Origin: an uncultured Lentisphaerota bacterium
GTDB taxonomy: Bacteria; Verrucomicrobiota; Lentisphaeria; Victivallales; GWF2-50-93
NCBI GenBank assembly: GCA_903872565.1
Contig: CAIQLG010000368.1
Coordinates: 1 to 32,029, forward strand
DNA: 32,029 bases
Direction of reading: 5' to 3'
The stretch's first letter is position 1, and each line of letters opens with the position of its first letter. The translations under genes were made by a program, and so were the position numbers. This document shows, piece after piece, positions 24,346-32,029 of this stretch. Below the pieces are notes generated by a model. It did no database searches. It had not been told where the DNA came from and worked only from the letters and a program-made list of their open reading frames with translations.

Positions 24346-24903
24346 ATGGCCGGACTTTATTTCCTTGTAAGCTCCCTGCCCGCCCTGAAAGAGGGGCAGG
24401 CACCGCCTTTGTCATCGGAGGAGCTGATTTCACGATGTTGCAACTGGCTGTCGGAAAAAGAAATGGGGATTCTCCGTAAGATGTCCCTGGTTCCCGATCA
24501 GCTCGGAGAAAAGCCGACCCCAGCAACCCTTGCGGAATGGAAATCCTGGGAGACATCCGTGAGAAACAGAATAGCAAAAACAAGGAAGCCCGCATTTCCA
24601 GCGGACCCAGCGTCCCACCTCAGGAACGAGACTAACTACTATTCGGCGGTAGAAAGGGGAGTCCAGGATGCCTTCGCAAGCGCCGATCCATTCTCAAGGG
24701 AGAAACTTCTCGACGGCATGAGATGGAAAAAGCTCGAAGATCTCGAGGCCGGACACATGTTCGACTTCGACGCCATATGCATATATATGCTCAAACTTAT
24801 GATCATGGGAAAAAACAGTCAGAAAACAGCTCAAAAGGGGACAGAATCCTTCGACAAAATAATGAATAATACGTTAAATAACAAAATCACGATGACACTT
24901 TAA
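24346..24903 (+). CDS. DUF2764 protein of the V-ATPase operon
   Basis: A 185-aa protein that occupies the second place of chlamydia/spirochaete-type V-ATPase operons, between E and A. The start AGLYFLVSSLPAL is the family signature, followed by a Trp-rich helical middle (LAEWKSWETSVRNRIAKTR) and LLDGMRWKKLEDLEAGHMFDFD, also conserved. No subunit C (AtpC/NtpC) gene is present in this window, and DUF2764 is thought to stand in for it as the link between stalk and membrane rotor; that is inference from position. GGAAG lies about seven bases before the ATG. Confidence 0.85.
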   Translation: MAGLYFLVSSLPALKEGQAPPLSSEELISRCCNWLSEKEMGILRKMSLVPDQLGEKPTPATLAEWKSWETSVRNRIAKTRKPAFPADPASHLRNETNYYSAVERGVQDAFASADPFSREKLLDGMRWKKLEDLEAGHMFDFDAICIYMLKLMIMGKNSQKTAQKGTESFDKIMNNTLNNKITMTL

Positions 24904-24943
24904 TACTTGAGAATTAAGGAGGGCTTTGCCTGTAATTCAAGCT

Positions 24944-25030
24944 CGAAATTCGAATATCGAAATTCGAAACAATAAAACTGAAAATTCAAATGTTTGAAAT
25001 TTTGAAACTTCTAACTTGGAACTTGTTTCG
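24944..25030. repeat. AT-rich CGAAATTCGA repeat cluster
   Basis: CGAAATTCGA occurs twice with a 14-bp period (24944-24953, 24958-24967), followed by TTCAAATGTTTGAAATT and TTGTTTCGGATTTTGTGC-like segments. Runs of TCGAAAT and GAAATTC of this kind occur in intergenic DNA of PVC bacteria. The 364-base gap before atpA contains this and the next element only. Confidence 0.5.
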
Positions 25031-25105
25031 GATTTTGTGCTTCCCACTTCGCCCTTTGGGCTACGAGGGACATGTCGAGGTTCGAATTTTATAAACGATT
25101 AAAAC

Positions 25106-25219
25106 GTAATGCGTCAATTTCGGCAGATTGGCATTTTTGGAGGGACGCGCTCTGTCGCGTCCGCCTACGGCCACGACGGAGCGTGGCCGGCCCTGCACCA
25201 ACAAAGACTGATGCGTTAC
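25106..25219. repeat. Double-hairpin palindromic element before atpA
   Basis: Ends GTAATGCGTCA (25106-25116) and the near-inverse TGATGCGTTAC (25209-25219). Inside are two strong hairpins: GGACGCG/CGCGTCC (25143-25162) and CGGCCACG/CGTGGCCG (25168-25189). The element also begins its core with TGGAGGG, a start shared with the minus-strand reading of the palindrome at 31421-31470. It is 48 bases before atpA. Confidence 0.7.
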
Positions 25220-25267
25220 ATTAAAACATAGAAGAGTGAAACAAAGACACTAAGTAAGGATTTAACT

Positions 25268-27001
25268 ATGCTCGAATCAAACAATGGCGTTATTGCTGGA
25301 ATCAACGGAAATATGATAAGCGTTGATTTCGATACATTTGTGACTCAGAACGAAGTCGCATTCGCACAACTCGGAGACAAGAGGCTCAAATGCGAGGTCA
25401 TCCGGATCAGGGGCAGCAGGGCGGACATGCAGGTGTTCGAGGACATCAAGGGGCTCAAGATCGGTGACCCGGTTGTCTTCACGGACAGGCTTCTGAGCGT
25501 AAAGCTCGGACCCGGGCTTCTCGGCCAGGTTTTCGACGGACTACAGAATCCTCTCAACAAGCTTGCCGAAAAAACAGGATTTTTCCTTGAGAGAGGCGTA
25601 TATCTGCCACCCCTCGACGAGAATACGAGATTCGCTTTCACGCCTTCCGCGAAAGTAGGAGACAAACTGCGGGCAGGCGACTGCCTGGGCACGGTTCCGG
25701 AAGGAATATTCAAACACAGGATAATGGTTCCTTTCGCTCTGCACGGCATATGGGATCTTGCAGAGCTTGTTCCGCTAGGGACATATTTGCTGAAAGACAA
25801 AATAGCAGTCCTTAAAAATGACAAGGGTGTGACTCAGGAAGTAACTATGATCCAGGAATGGCCTGTCAAAATTCCTATCAAGTGCTACAAGGAAAAAATC
25901 CTTCCAAGAGACCCGCTGATCACACAGCAGAGAATCATCGACACTTTCTTTCCGGTTGCGACTGGTGGGACTTTTTGCACGCCCGGGCCGTTCGGTGCCG
26001 GAAAGACTGTTCTCCAGCATGCGCTGAGCAGATACGCGGAGGCAGATATTGTAATCGTGGCGGCCTGTGGAGAACGCGCCGGGGAAGTCGTTGAAATTCT
26101 GAGGGAGTTCCCCCACCTCGAGGATCCGAAGACCGGAAGAACCCTGATGGAAAGATCCATCATAATATGCAACACTAGCTCGATGCCTGTGGCCGCCCGG
26201 GAGGCATCAGTATATACCGCAGTCACACTCGCCGAATATTATCGCCAGATGGGGCTCAACTGCCTGCTCCTTGCGGACTCGACATCCAGATGGGCGCAGG
26301 CGCTCCGCGAAATGTCAGGAAGACTCGAGGAAATTCCAGGAGAAGAGGCGTTCCCGGCCTATCTCGAATCGCTGATCGCAGGGTTTTATGAGCGCGCCGG
26401 ACTGGTGAAGCTCAATGACGGTGGCACAGGATCGGTGACAATCGGCGGAGCAGTCAGCCCAGCAGGCGGAAACTTCGAGGAACCTGTCACACAGGCCACA
26501 CTGAAGGTCGTGGGAGCATTCCTCGGGCTCTCCCGCGACAGGGCGAATGCAAGGCGCTTCCCCGCGATACACCCGCTGGACAGCTGGAGCAAATACCCTA
26601 GCATCGTGGACGAGAAACAGATCAACCTGGCAAGGAACATGCTCAGAAAAGGAAACGAGGTCAACCAGATGATGAAGGTCATAGGAGAGGAAGGAACAAA
26701 CATAGACGATTTCCAGATCTTCCTCAAGAGCGAATTTCTCGACTATGTATATCTCCAGCAGAACACATTCGACGAAGTTGATGGCGCCTCAGACAAAGAG
26801 AGGCAGAACTATGTCTTCTCGAAAGTCGTCGAGGCGATCAGGACCACATACAAGTTCGATGTCAAGGACAATGCGAGAAAATTTTTCCAGGATCTCAGGC
26901 AGCTTTTCATAGACTGGAACTACAAGAAATTCAAATCTGCGGAGTTCGACGCCATAGAAAAAGAGATCAACTCCAAAATCAAGGAGTGTGCAAATGCGTA
27001 A
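25268..27001 (+). CDS. atpA: V-type ATP synthase subunit A (catalytic)
   Basis: A 577-aa catalytic subunit of the V1 part, hydrolysing or making ATP. The P-loop GPFGAGKT is at residues 240-247, with K246 and T247 for phosphate and Mg. Other landmarks: [12 protein letters not shown] with the arginine-rich catalytic stretch, [56 protein letters not shown]. The N-terminal beta-barrel and the non-homologous bulge of A subunits are present. Length is typical of the bacterial type. AAGGA lies seven bases before the ATG. The gene overlaps atpB by 8 bases, so the two are translationally coupled, which fits their 3:3 ratio. Confidence 0.97.
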   Translation: MLESNNGVIAGINGNMISVDFDTFVTQNEVAFAQLGDKRLKCEVIRIRGSRADMQVFEDIKGLKIGDPVVFTDRLLSVKLGPGLLGQVFDGLQNPLNKLAEKTGFFLERGVYLPPLDENTRFAFTPSAKVGDKLRAGDCLGTVPEGIFKHRIMVPFALHGIWDLAELVPLGTYLLKDKIAVLKNDKGVTQEVTMIQEWPVKIPIKCYKEKILPRDPLITQQRIIDTFFPVATGGTFCTPGPFGAGKTVLQHALSRYAEADIVIVAACGERAGEVVEILREFPHLEDPKTGRTLMERSIIICNTSSMPVAAREASVYTAVTLAEYYRQMGLNCLLLADSTSRWAQALREMSGRLEEIPGEEAFPAYLESLIAGFYERAGLVKLNDGGTGSVTIGGAVSPAGGNFEEPVTQATLKVVGAFLGLSRDRANARRFPAIHPLDSWSKYPSIVDEKQINLARNMLRKGNEVNQMMKVIGEEGTNIDDFQIFLKSEFLDYVYLQQNTFDEVDGASDKERQNYVFSKVVEAIRTTYKFDVKDNARKFFQDLRQLFIDWNYKKFKSAEFDAIEKEINSKIKECANA

Positions 27002-28292
27002 AGTATATCACCGCATAATACAGATCGCGGGCAACGTGATAACCGTAGAGGCCGACAATATCGCCTATGGAGAACTCGCCGAAGTCACAGGAACAAGAGG
27101 AATGTCCCTCGCACAGGTCATCAGGCTTCTCGACAAGAAAGTCTTCCTCCAGGTGTTCGCTGGAAGCAGGGGGATCTCCACGAACAGCGAAGTTCGCTTC
27201 CTGGGAAGGCCCATGCAGGTGGCGTCCGGAGACAACCTCCTCGGAAGAATCTTCAACGGAAGCGGAGAGCCGAGGGATGGCCGGCCGGAAATAAAGGATA
27301 ACATCATCGACATAGCTGGTCCTTCCGTGAATCCGGCGAAAAGGATCATCCCGAGAAAAATGATCCGTACCGGAATTCCCATGATAGATGTCTTCAACAC
27401 TCTTGTCAGTTCGCAGAAACTTCCGATCTTTTCGGTCGCGGGCGAACCATACAATCAGCTTCTCGCGAGAATCGCAATGCAGGCCGAAGTTGATGTGATA
27501 GTGATCGGCGGAATGGGACTCAAGTATGACGACTTCCTGTTTTTCAGGGACACCCTCGACGAACACGGGGCGCTCTCGAGATCCGTGATGTTCATTCATA
27601 CCGCTTCCGACCCGGTCGTGGAATGCCTGCTTGTACCGGACATGGCGCTCGCCGTCGCAGAATCTTTCGCCCTCGCAAATAAGAATGTGCTCGTTCTCCT
27701 CTCCGACATGTCCAACTTTGCGGACGCCCTCAAGGAAATCGCGATCACGATGGAGCAGATTCCCTCGAACCGTGGCTATCCCGGAGACCTCTATAGCCAG
27801 CTCGCAGCAAGATACGAGAAGGCCGTGGACTTCGATGATGCCGGCTCGATCACGATTCTCGCGGTGACGACAATGCCCGGAGACGACGTCACACACCCGA
27901 TCCCCGACAACACAGGATACATCACCGAGGGACAATTCTATCTCAGGAACGGAAGGATCGAGCCGTTCGGATCGCTGAGCCGTCTCAAACAGCTCGTGAA
28001 CGACAAGACCCGGGACGACCATAGAGGCATAATGGACACATTGATAAGGCTTTACGCCGAGTATCGTGAAACACTGGAAAAACAGTCAATGGGTTTCAGA
28101 ATGAGCAACTGGGACAATAAACTATTGAAATACGGGAAGATGTTCGAGGAGAAAATGATGGATCTCTCGGTGAACATTCCGCTTGAAGAGGCGCTCGACC
28201 TCGGCTGGCAGCTGCTGTCGCAATGCTTCGAGAAGAACGAGACCGGAATGAAAAGCGATCTCATCAAGGAGTTCTGGCCGGTCAAGGGATAA
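26994..28292 (+). CDS. atpB: V-type ATP synthase subunit B
   Basis: A 432-aa non-catalytic, nucleotide-binding subunit that alternates with A in the hexamer. It lacks a P-loop ([11 protein letters not shown] instead), as expected for B. Landmarks: [123 protein letters not shown]. The ATG at 26994 is chosen because AAGGAG lies seven bases before it, within the end of atpA; a GTG at 26988 is in frame but too close. A 140-base gap with an inverted repeat follows. Confidence 0.97.
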   Translation: MRKVYHRIIQIAGNVITVEADNIAYGELAEVTGTRGMSLAQVIRLLDKKVFLQVFAGSRGISTNSEVRFLGRPMQVASGDNLLGRIFNGSGEPRDGRPEIKDNIIDIAGPSVNPAKRIIPRKMIRTGIPMIDVFNTLVSSQKLPIFSVAGEPYNQLLARIAMQAEVDVIVIGGMGLKYDDFLFFRDTLDEHGALSRSVMFIHTASDPVVECLLVPDMALAVAESFALANKNVLVLLSDMSNFADALKEIAITMEQIPSNRGYPGDLYSQLAARYEKAVDFDDAGSITILAVTTMPGDDVTHPIPDNTGYITEGQFYLRNGRIEPFGSLSRLKQLVNDKTRDDHRGIMDTLIRLYAEYRETLEKQSMGFRMSNWDNKLLKYGKMFEEKMMDLSVNIPLEEALDLGWQLLSQCFEKNETGMKSDLIKEFWPVKG

Positions 28293-28324
28293 ATTAATCG
28301 TATGGGAAATTGTATTTTGAACAT

Positions 28325-28397
28325 CGAACATTCAACTTCCAACATCGAAGTGAGATGAAATTTGTTCGAAGTTCAATGTTGAGCGTTGAATGTTGAA
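28325..28397. repeat. Inverted AACATTCAAC repeat between atpB and atpD
   Basis: Left arm CGAACATTCAACTTCCAACA (28325-28344, continuing to 28350) and right arm, read inverted, with AACATTCAACGCTCAACATT, differ at only a few positions. The arms are about 27 bp with a short spacer. A small perfect hairpin CCGGC/GCCGG (28402-28414) follows before the atpD ribosome binding site. Such AT-rich inverted pairs recur in intergenic DNA of PVC bacteria. Confidence 0.65.
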
Positions 28398-28432
28398 AGT
28401 TCCGGCAGAGCCGGTTAATTGAAGGTTTCACA

Positions 28433-29038
28433 ATGCCTAAAATAAAACTGACAAAGAGCGAATTGAAATCCCAAAGGGACTCTCTGCGCCAGTTTTCACG
28501 TTTTCTTCCAACTCTGCAACTCAAGAAACAACAGCTCCAACTGGAGACGAGAAAATGCCAGGACGCCATGGAGAAGCTCTCCGGGGAAAAGAACAAATTC
28601 ATCTCCGACCTGAAAAGCTGGATAGCTGTTTTCGGAAGTGCCGACAGCACGAAGAATATTACTTCTCTGCTTTCGGTCGCGGCAATCAATACATCGGTAA
28701 ACAACATAGCCGGAGTGGATGTCCCCGTCTTCGAGTCAATCGAGTTCAAGACAGTCCAGTACAGCCTTTTCGAGGAAGATCCCTGGCTTGACGATGCGAT
28801 CGCGGCCGTGAAGAAACTCGTGGAATTGAAGACCCGCGAGAAAATTCTAAACGAGCAATACGACAGGATCGCCTCCGAGCTGAGGACCACGACACAGAGG
28901 GTCAATCTCTTCGAAAAAGTCAAAATCCCGGAATCGAAGGAGAACATCAGGGTCATACAGATATATCTTGGCGACCAGGACACCGCCGGAGTCGCACGTG
29001 CGAAAATCGCAAAATCGAAAATGCAGGGCACCGCATGA
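28433..29038 (+). CDS. atpD: V-type ATP synthase subunit D
   Basis: A 201-aa central-shaft subunit that turns inside the A/B hexamer. Two long helical ends (KLTKSELKSQRDSLRQF..., later VKKLVELKTREKILNEQYDR) form the coiled coil, and the typical LFEKVKIPE segment lies near the end. Length is normal. GAAGG lies seven bases before the ATG. Its TGA overlaps the ATG of atpI (ATGA), so the two are coupled. No subunit F is seen, as in related operons. Confidence 0.93.
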   Translation: MPKIKLTKSELKSQRDSLRQFSRFLPTLQLKKQQLQLETRKCQDAMEKLSGEKNKFISDLKSWIAVFGSADSTKNITSLLSVAAINTSVNNIAGVDVPVFESIEFKTVQYSLFEEDPWLDDAIAAVKKLVELKTREKILNEQYDRIASELRTTTQRVNLFEKVKIPESKENIRVIQIYLGDQDTAGVARAKIAKSKMQGTA

Positions 29039-30852
29039 TAGTACCAATGAAAAAAACAATGATCCTCGCCCTCGAACATGACCGGGCCAACACTCTTTCA
29101 CAGCTCGGGAAACTCGGACTGCTGCATGTCGAAATCTCTCAAATGAAAGACTCCGAAGACCGGAGCGACCTCCAGCACAGACTGGACAACGTGGCGAACA
29201 TCATCAATGAAATCATTTCCGTTAAATCGGGGAAAAACCATTTGCCGCCACCGGACACGAAGGAGATGGATGCCAGAGCCTTGTTCGAATATGCCATGGG
29301 CGTCTGTGGCAAAATGACGGAACTCAAGAAAAAACTCGATTATCTGCTCAGAACCATTTCAGCGCTCTCACCCTGGGGAAATTTCAAGTCCTCGACTCTC
29401 GAAGAACTCAGGAAAAAAGGCCTGAACATCTATTTCTGCTCTACTACACATGACATTTTCGGATCCCTCAGGGATAAATACACCTGTGAAATCGTCAGCA
29501 GCGATAAACACAAGGTTCTTTTCCTGATCATATCTCAGGAGCAGGTAGAGCCATCTTCGATTCCCGCAGTGATGCTCCCGTCAGAAATCACCCTTGACGA
29601 GGCGCACAGGGATCTTCAGGAAAACAAGGACTGGATCGCCGTACAGGATAATCTCCTCGCGGCACTCAAGAAACATCTCGATCTTCTTAAGGAATACGAG
29701 AAGGAACTGATTGCGGAAAAAGAGTATCTAGGGATCCGCGACTCGATGGGATCAATGGACAGAATCATCTCCGTGACGGGATACATTCCTTCGGAAAATC
29801 TTGAAACACTGAAAAAGTCAGCTCTTGAAAATGGCTGGGGACTTCTTATCAACGATCCTCTTCCGGAAGACGTGGTTCCTACGCTGATAAAACTACCGGC
29901 GATATTCCGCATCGTGAGACCGATATTCGATTTCATCGGTGTCGAACCGGGTTACGACGAGGTTGATGTCTCCATCTGTTTTCTGTTTTTCTTTTCGATA
30001 TTTTTTGCGATGCTGGTCGGAGATGCAGGATATGGAACGCTATATCTCATTGCAGGAATTTTTCTGAAGTTCAAGTTCAAGGATGTCAAACCTCTTAAAC
30101 GTCCCATCAATCTTTTCATTTTCCTGAGCCTGGCGACAATCGTGTGGGGATTTCTCAATGGCGCCTATTTTGGTATTTCCACGGCTAAATTTCCCTCCTG
30201 TATGAAAGGCCTGAACTTTTTCACCGACGTCAACATGAGAGACAAGAACATTCAATTGACCTGTTTCCTTCTCGCGGGATTCCAGCTCTCCTTTGCCAGA
30301 CTATGGAGGGCGGTTATACTTGGAAACTGGAGATCATTGGGACAGATCGGATGGGCGATCATGATTTGGGCCAACTTCTTCACGGTAACGGGGCTTCTTG
30401 TCAAAGAAGGAAATATAGCTCCATTCACAATCTGGCTATATGCGGTAGGATTTTTGATGCTGCTCGCATTCTACGTGGACTGGACAAATCTCGGGAACAT
30501 ATTCAACTTCCCTTTCACTGTCATCGGAAGTTTCACGGATGTCCTCTCGTACATCCGTCTCTATGCCGTGGGACTCTCGTCATATTATGTCGCGATGAAC
30601 GTCAATGGCATGGCGGACATGTGCATAGGAAGCCACAAGATACCGCTGATTATTCTTGGGGTCTCGCTCATATTCATGGGGCACACATTGAACATCATTC
30701 TTTCCTTCCTGGCGGTTCTTGTGCACGGGATCAGGCTGAACACGCTGGAATTTTCGAACCATATGGAACTCCAGTGGAAGGGCTTTCAGTTCCGCCCGTT
30801 CAAGATTGTTGAAATCCCGTTAAAAAATCAGAGATCAGAGCAAAAAATATAA
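29035..30852 (+). CDS. atpI: V-type ATP synthase subunit I (a-subunit)
   Basis: A 605-aa stator subunit. Residues 1-310 are cytoplasmic and helical. The rest has about seven membrane helices, beginning at VSICFLFFFSIFFAMLVGDAG. The essential arginine of the ion path is R508 in SYIRLYAVGLSSY; the helix before it includes VIGSFTDVL. Later AFTHTLN-like MGHTLNIILSFLAVLVHGIRLNTLEF is conserved. The start ATG at 29035 overlaps the atpD stop; MIVPMKK is the usual N-terminus of the family. It faces the AtpK ring, with which it forms the ion channel. Confidence 0.96.
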   Translation: MIVPMKKTMILALEHDRANTLSQLGKLGLLHVEISQMKDSEDRSDLQHRLDNVANIINEIISVKSGKNHLPPPDTKEMDARALFEYAMGVCGKMTELKKKLDYLLRTISALSPWGNFKSSTLEELRKKGLNIYFCSTTHDIFGSLRDKYTCEIVSSDKHKVLFLIISQEQVEPSSIPAVMLPSEITLDEAHRDLQENKDWIAVQDNLLAALKKHLDLLKEYEKELIAEKEYLGIRDSMGSMDRIISVTGYIPSENLETLKKSALENGWGLLINDPLPEDVVPTLIKLPAIFRIVRPIFDFIGVEPGYDEVDVSICFLFFFSIFFAMLVGDAGYGTLYLIAGIFLKFKFKDVKPLKRPINLFIFLSLATIVWGFLNGAYFGISTAKFPSCMKGLNFFTDVNMRDKNIQLTCFLLAGFQLSFARLWRAVILGNWRSLGQIGWAIMIWANFFTVTGLLVKEGNIAPFTIWLYAVGFLMLLAFYVDWTNLGNIFNFPFTVIGSFTDVLSYIRLYAVGLSSYYVAMNVNGMADMCIGSHKIPLIILGVSLIFMGHTLNIILSFLAVLVHGIRLNTLEFSNHMELQWKGFQFRPFKIVEIPLKNQRSEQKI

Positions 30853-30871
30853 ATTAACAAAGGAGGACAAT

Positions 30872-31393
30872 ATGTCAGAATCGTTGATTAGAGCCCTGTG
30901 TCAGGGGGGAGCATTTGCGACAGTCGCCTTCGCGGCGGTAGGATCGGGACTCGGAGCGGGCATCGCGGGAAGCGCGGCAATCGGAGCGTGGAAAAGATGC
31001 TATGGACAGAACAAGCCGGCGCCATTTCTCCTGCTGACTTTCGCGGGAGCACCGCTTTCGCAGACAATCTACGGCTTCATCATCATGCTTCTCATCAATC
31101 AGAAGATCGGCACGACCACGAATCCGGAACTTCTCAGAGTCTTCCCGCTATTTCTGATGCTCGGAATTCTCGGCGGAATCGCGATGGGAGTCTCCGCCTG
31201 GATGCAGGGAGTCGCTGGCGCCGCAGCCTGTGATGCATATGCGGAAACCGGAAAAGGATTCGTCAACAATCTGATGATTCTCGGGATTGTTGAGACCGTC
31301 GCGATTTTCACGCTGGGGTTTTCGATCGTCCTTTTGCTCTCAATCAAGGAGGCGGCTCCGGTCGCCGCAGCGGCGGCACAGGCACTGCAGTAG
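30872..31393 (+). CDS. atpK: V-type ATP synthase subunit K (proteolipid)
   Basis: A 173-aa rotor proteolipid, a tandem duplication of the two-helix hairpin with four membrane helices. The first half has S63-Q64 in PLSQTIYGF where a single-hairpin subunit would have the ion-binding acid, and the second half has E141 in GIVETVAIF. Q112 in AWMQGVAG lies on the third helix. Thr/Ser, Gln, Gln and Glu at these places match the sodium site of Enterococcus hirae NtpK (T64, Q65, Q110, E139), so sodium rather than proton transport is suggested. AGGAGG, five bases before the ATG, is one of the strongest sites here, as expected for a subunit needed in ten copies. It is the last gene of the operon. Confidence 0.95.
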   Translation: MSESLIRALCQGGAFATVAFAAVGSGLGAGIAGSAAIGAWKRCYGQNKPAPFLLLTFAGAPLSQTIYGFIIMLLINQKIGTTTNPELLRVFPLFLMLGILGGIAMGVSAWMQGVAGAAACDAYAETGKGFVNNLMILGIVETVAIFTLGFSIVLLLSIKEAAPVAAAAAQALQ

Positions 31394-31420
31394 AGGAAGG
31401 GAAGAATTGGATTAATTAAG

Positions 31421-31470
31421 TGGAAGGTCGAGTTCTACTCGACCGCGGTCGAATAGAATTCGACCCTCCA
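31421..31470. repeat. 50-bp near-perfect palindrome
   Basis: TGGAAGGTCGA (31421-31431) opens and TCGACCCTCCA (31460-31470) closes a palindrome centred on CGCG, with 25-bp arms and three mismatches. Each half also forms a hairpin alone (GGTCGAG/CTCGACC). It lies 28 bases after the atpK stop and could act as a processing or termination structure, though there is no T-run; it is more likely a repeat. Confidence 0.7.
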
Positions 31471-31583
31471 GCGGTCAGACAATCCCTGGAGGACTTTGAC
31501 AACGTTAATCGTTTGTAAGGCAAACTAGGGTGGACAGCAATACGGGTAAATCCCAATTTAATTTTAAAAAAAGGTTTTAAATC

Positions 31584-31814
31584 ATGCCAATATTCGAGTA
31601 CAAATGCGGGAAATGCGAACACGTCTTCGAGAAACTGCTTAGAAATGCTTCGGAAAAAGTCGAATGCCCCGAATGCGGAAACGGCAAGGTGGAGAAAATG
31701 CTCTCCGTCTTCTCCGCGTCCATCGCGGGTTCTCCCAAATGCGAGATGAAGTCCGAATGTCCTTCCGCAGGCACAAAATGTTGCTCGGGAGGAACTTGCG
31801 GACTGCACAGGTGA
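31584..31814 (+). CDS. FmdB-like zinc ribbon protein
   Basis: A 76-aa protein. MPIFEYKCGKCEHVFEKLL is the family start, with Cys pairs C8-x-x-C11 and C28-x-x-C31 making one zinc ribbon. The C-terminus adds more Cys (CEMKSECPSAG, CCSGGTCG), a common feature of these proteins. The family is named after FmdB of methylotrophs, a putative regulator, but its role in most bacteria is unknown. AAAGG lies about ten bases before the ATG. It follows the ATPase operon after 190 bases and is probably transcribed separately or by readthrough. Confidence 0.85.
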   Translation: MPIFEYKCGKCEHVFEKLLRNASEKVECPECGNGKVEKMLSVFSASIAGSPKCEMKSECPSAGTKCCSGGTCGLHR

Positions 31815-31967
31815 GGGAGTGAGAGTCAAAGATTCAGAGTATCAGAGAATCTCGCCTTCGCAAAGCCTACGGCGTGGCGTGCAGAGTATCAACCTAAAAT
31901 CCCAGTGTTTTAATAACCATTTCTGAAAAATAATCGAAAAAATACCGTTCAAAAAAGGTTTCCCTCT

Positions 31968-32001
31968 TGTTTTTTTACATGGTTATTATATAATAACCAT
32001 A
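31968..32001 (+). promoter_or_regulatory. Promoter with operator palindrome at the right edge
   Basis: TTGTTT (31968-31973), 16 bases, TATAAT (31990-31995). The -10 is in the middle of a perfect 22-bp palindrome, ATGGTTATTAT joined to ATAATAACCAT (31980-32001), an ideal place for a repressor to block RNA polymerase. A half-site (TAATAACCAT, 31911-31920, followed by TTCTG, compared with ATCTG here) lies about 80 bases upstream. The window ends in AAAAGGA, possibly the ribosome binding site of the next gene, which may encode the regulator itself. Confidence 0.6.
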
Positions 32002-32029
32002 TCTGGATTTTTATAAAACCATAAAAGGA

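Noticed and set aside
26979-28022. A 347-codon minus-strand frame opposite atpB
   Set aside because: atpB is certain from its motifs. The antisense frame has a Val/His/Asp-rich composition without any recognisable domain.

Overview
The window comes from a bacterium, most plausibly a member of the PVC superphylum (Lentisphaerota/Kiritimatiellota-like). This placement is inferred from a chlamydia/spirochaete-type V-ATPase operon (E, DUF2764, A, B, D, I, K), very large secreted proteins with BACON-like and LamG-like domains, a URO-D-family paralogue of the kind abundant in these genomes, and gene gaps filled with nested palindromic repeats. No rRNA, tRNA or CRISPR array was found.

Layout. (1) 1-4140: the 3' end of an unidentified gene, then a probable three-gene + strand operon of an archaeal-type IMP cyclohydrolase (PurO), a URO-D-superfamily protein and a GT39-like membrane glycosyltransferase. 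(2) 4317-10537, minus strand: the conserved gap-pgk-tpiA-secG series. It is split between gap and pgk by a 2.5-kb islet (about 7100-9480) holding two small exported-protein genes, an orphan PIN-domain gene and several repeats. The islet genes are preceded by two nearly identical promoter-like blocks. (3) 10653-12628: a shortened division/cell-wall cluster of mraZ, rsmH and an FtsL-like gene, led by four TAGGTGR boxes at exact 10-bp spacing that run into the mraZ start codon. (4) 12766-14553: gnd and a small membrane protein with split CxxC motifs. (5) 14573-22143, minus strand: three exported proteins. Two share an N-terminal region. The third (1517 aa) looks like a C10-family cysteine peptidase that has lost its catalytic Cys and His, followed by four BACON-like and two LamG-like domains. 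(6) 22144-23401: a long non-coding stretch with a diverged tandem duplication and a 271-bp MITE-like element with a TTA target duplication. (7) 23402-31393: the complete V-type ATPase operon, whose proteolipid carries residues typical of sodium-binding rotors. Three of its gaps hold different palindromic repeats. (8) 31394-32029: a 50-bp palindrome, an FmdB-like zinc-ribbon protein, and at the right edge a promoter whose -10 box lies inside a perfect 22-bp palindrome, probably the operator of the next gene.

How the genes fit together. gap, pgk, tpiA and gnd serve glycolysis and the pentose phosphate pathway. The V-ATPase either builds an ion gradient from ATP or makes ATP from one. mraZ/rsmH/ftsL-like belong to division, and secG to export, which supplies the exported proteins seen here. 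gap, pgk and gnd share one promoter form (TTGAAA or TTGATA, 16-bp spacer, TATATT). Functions rest on motif reading, not database searches.
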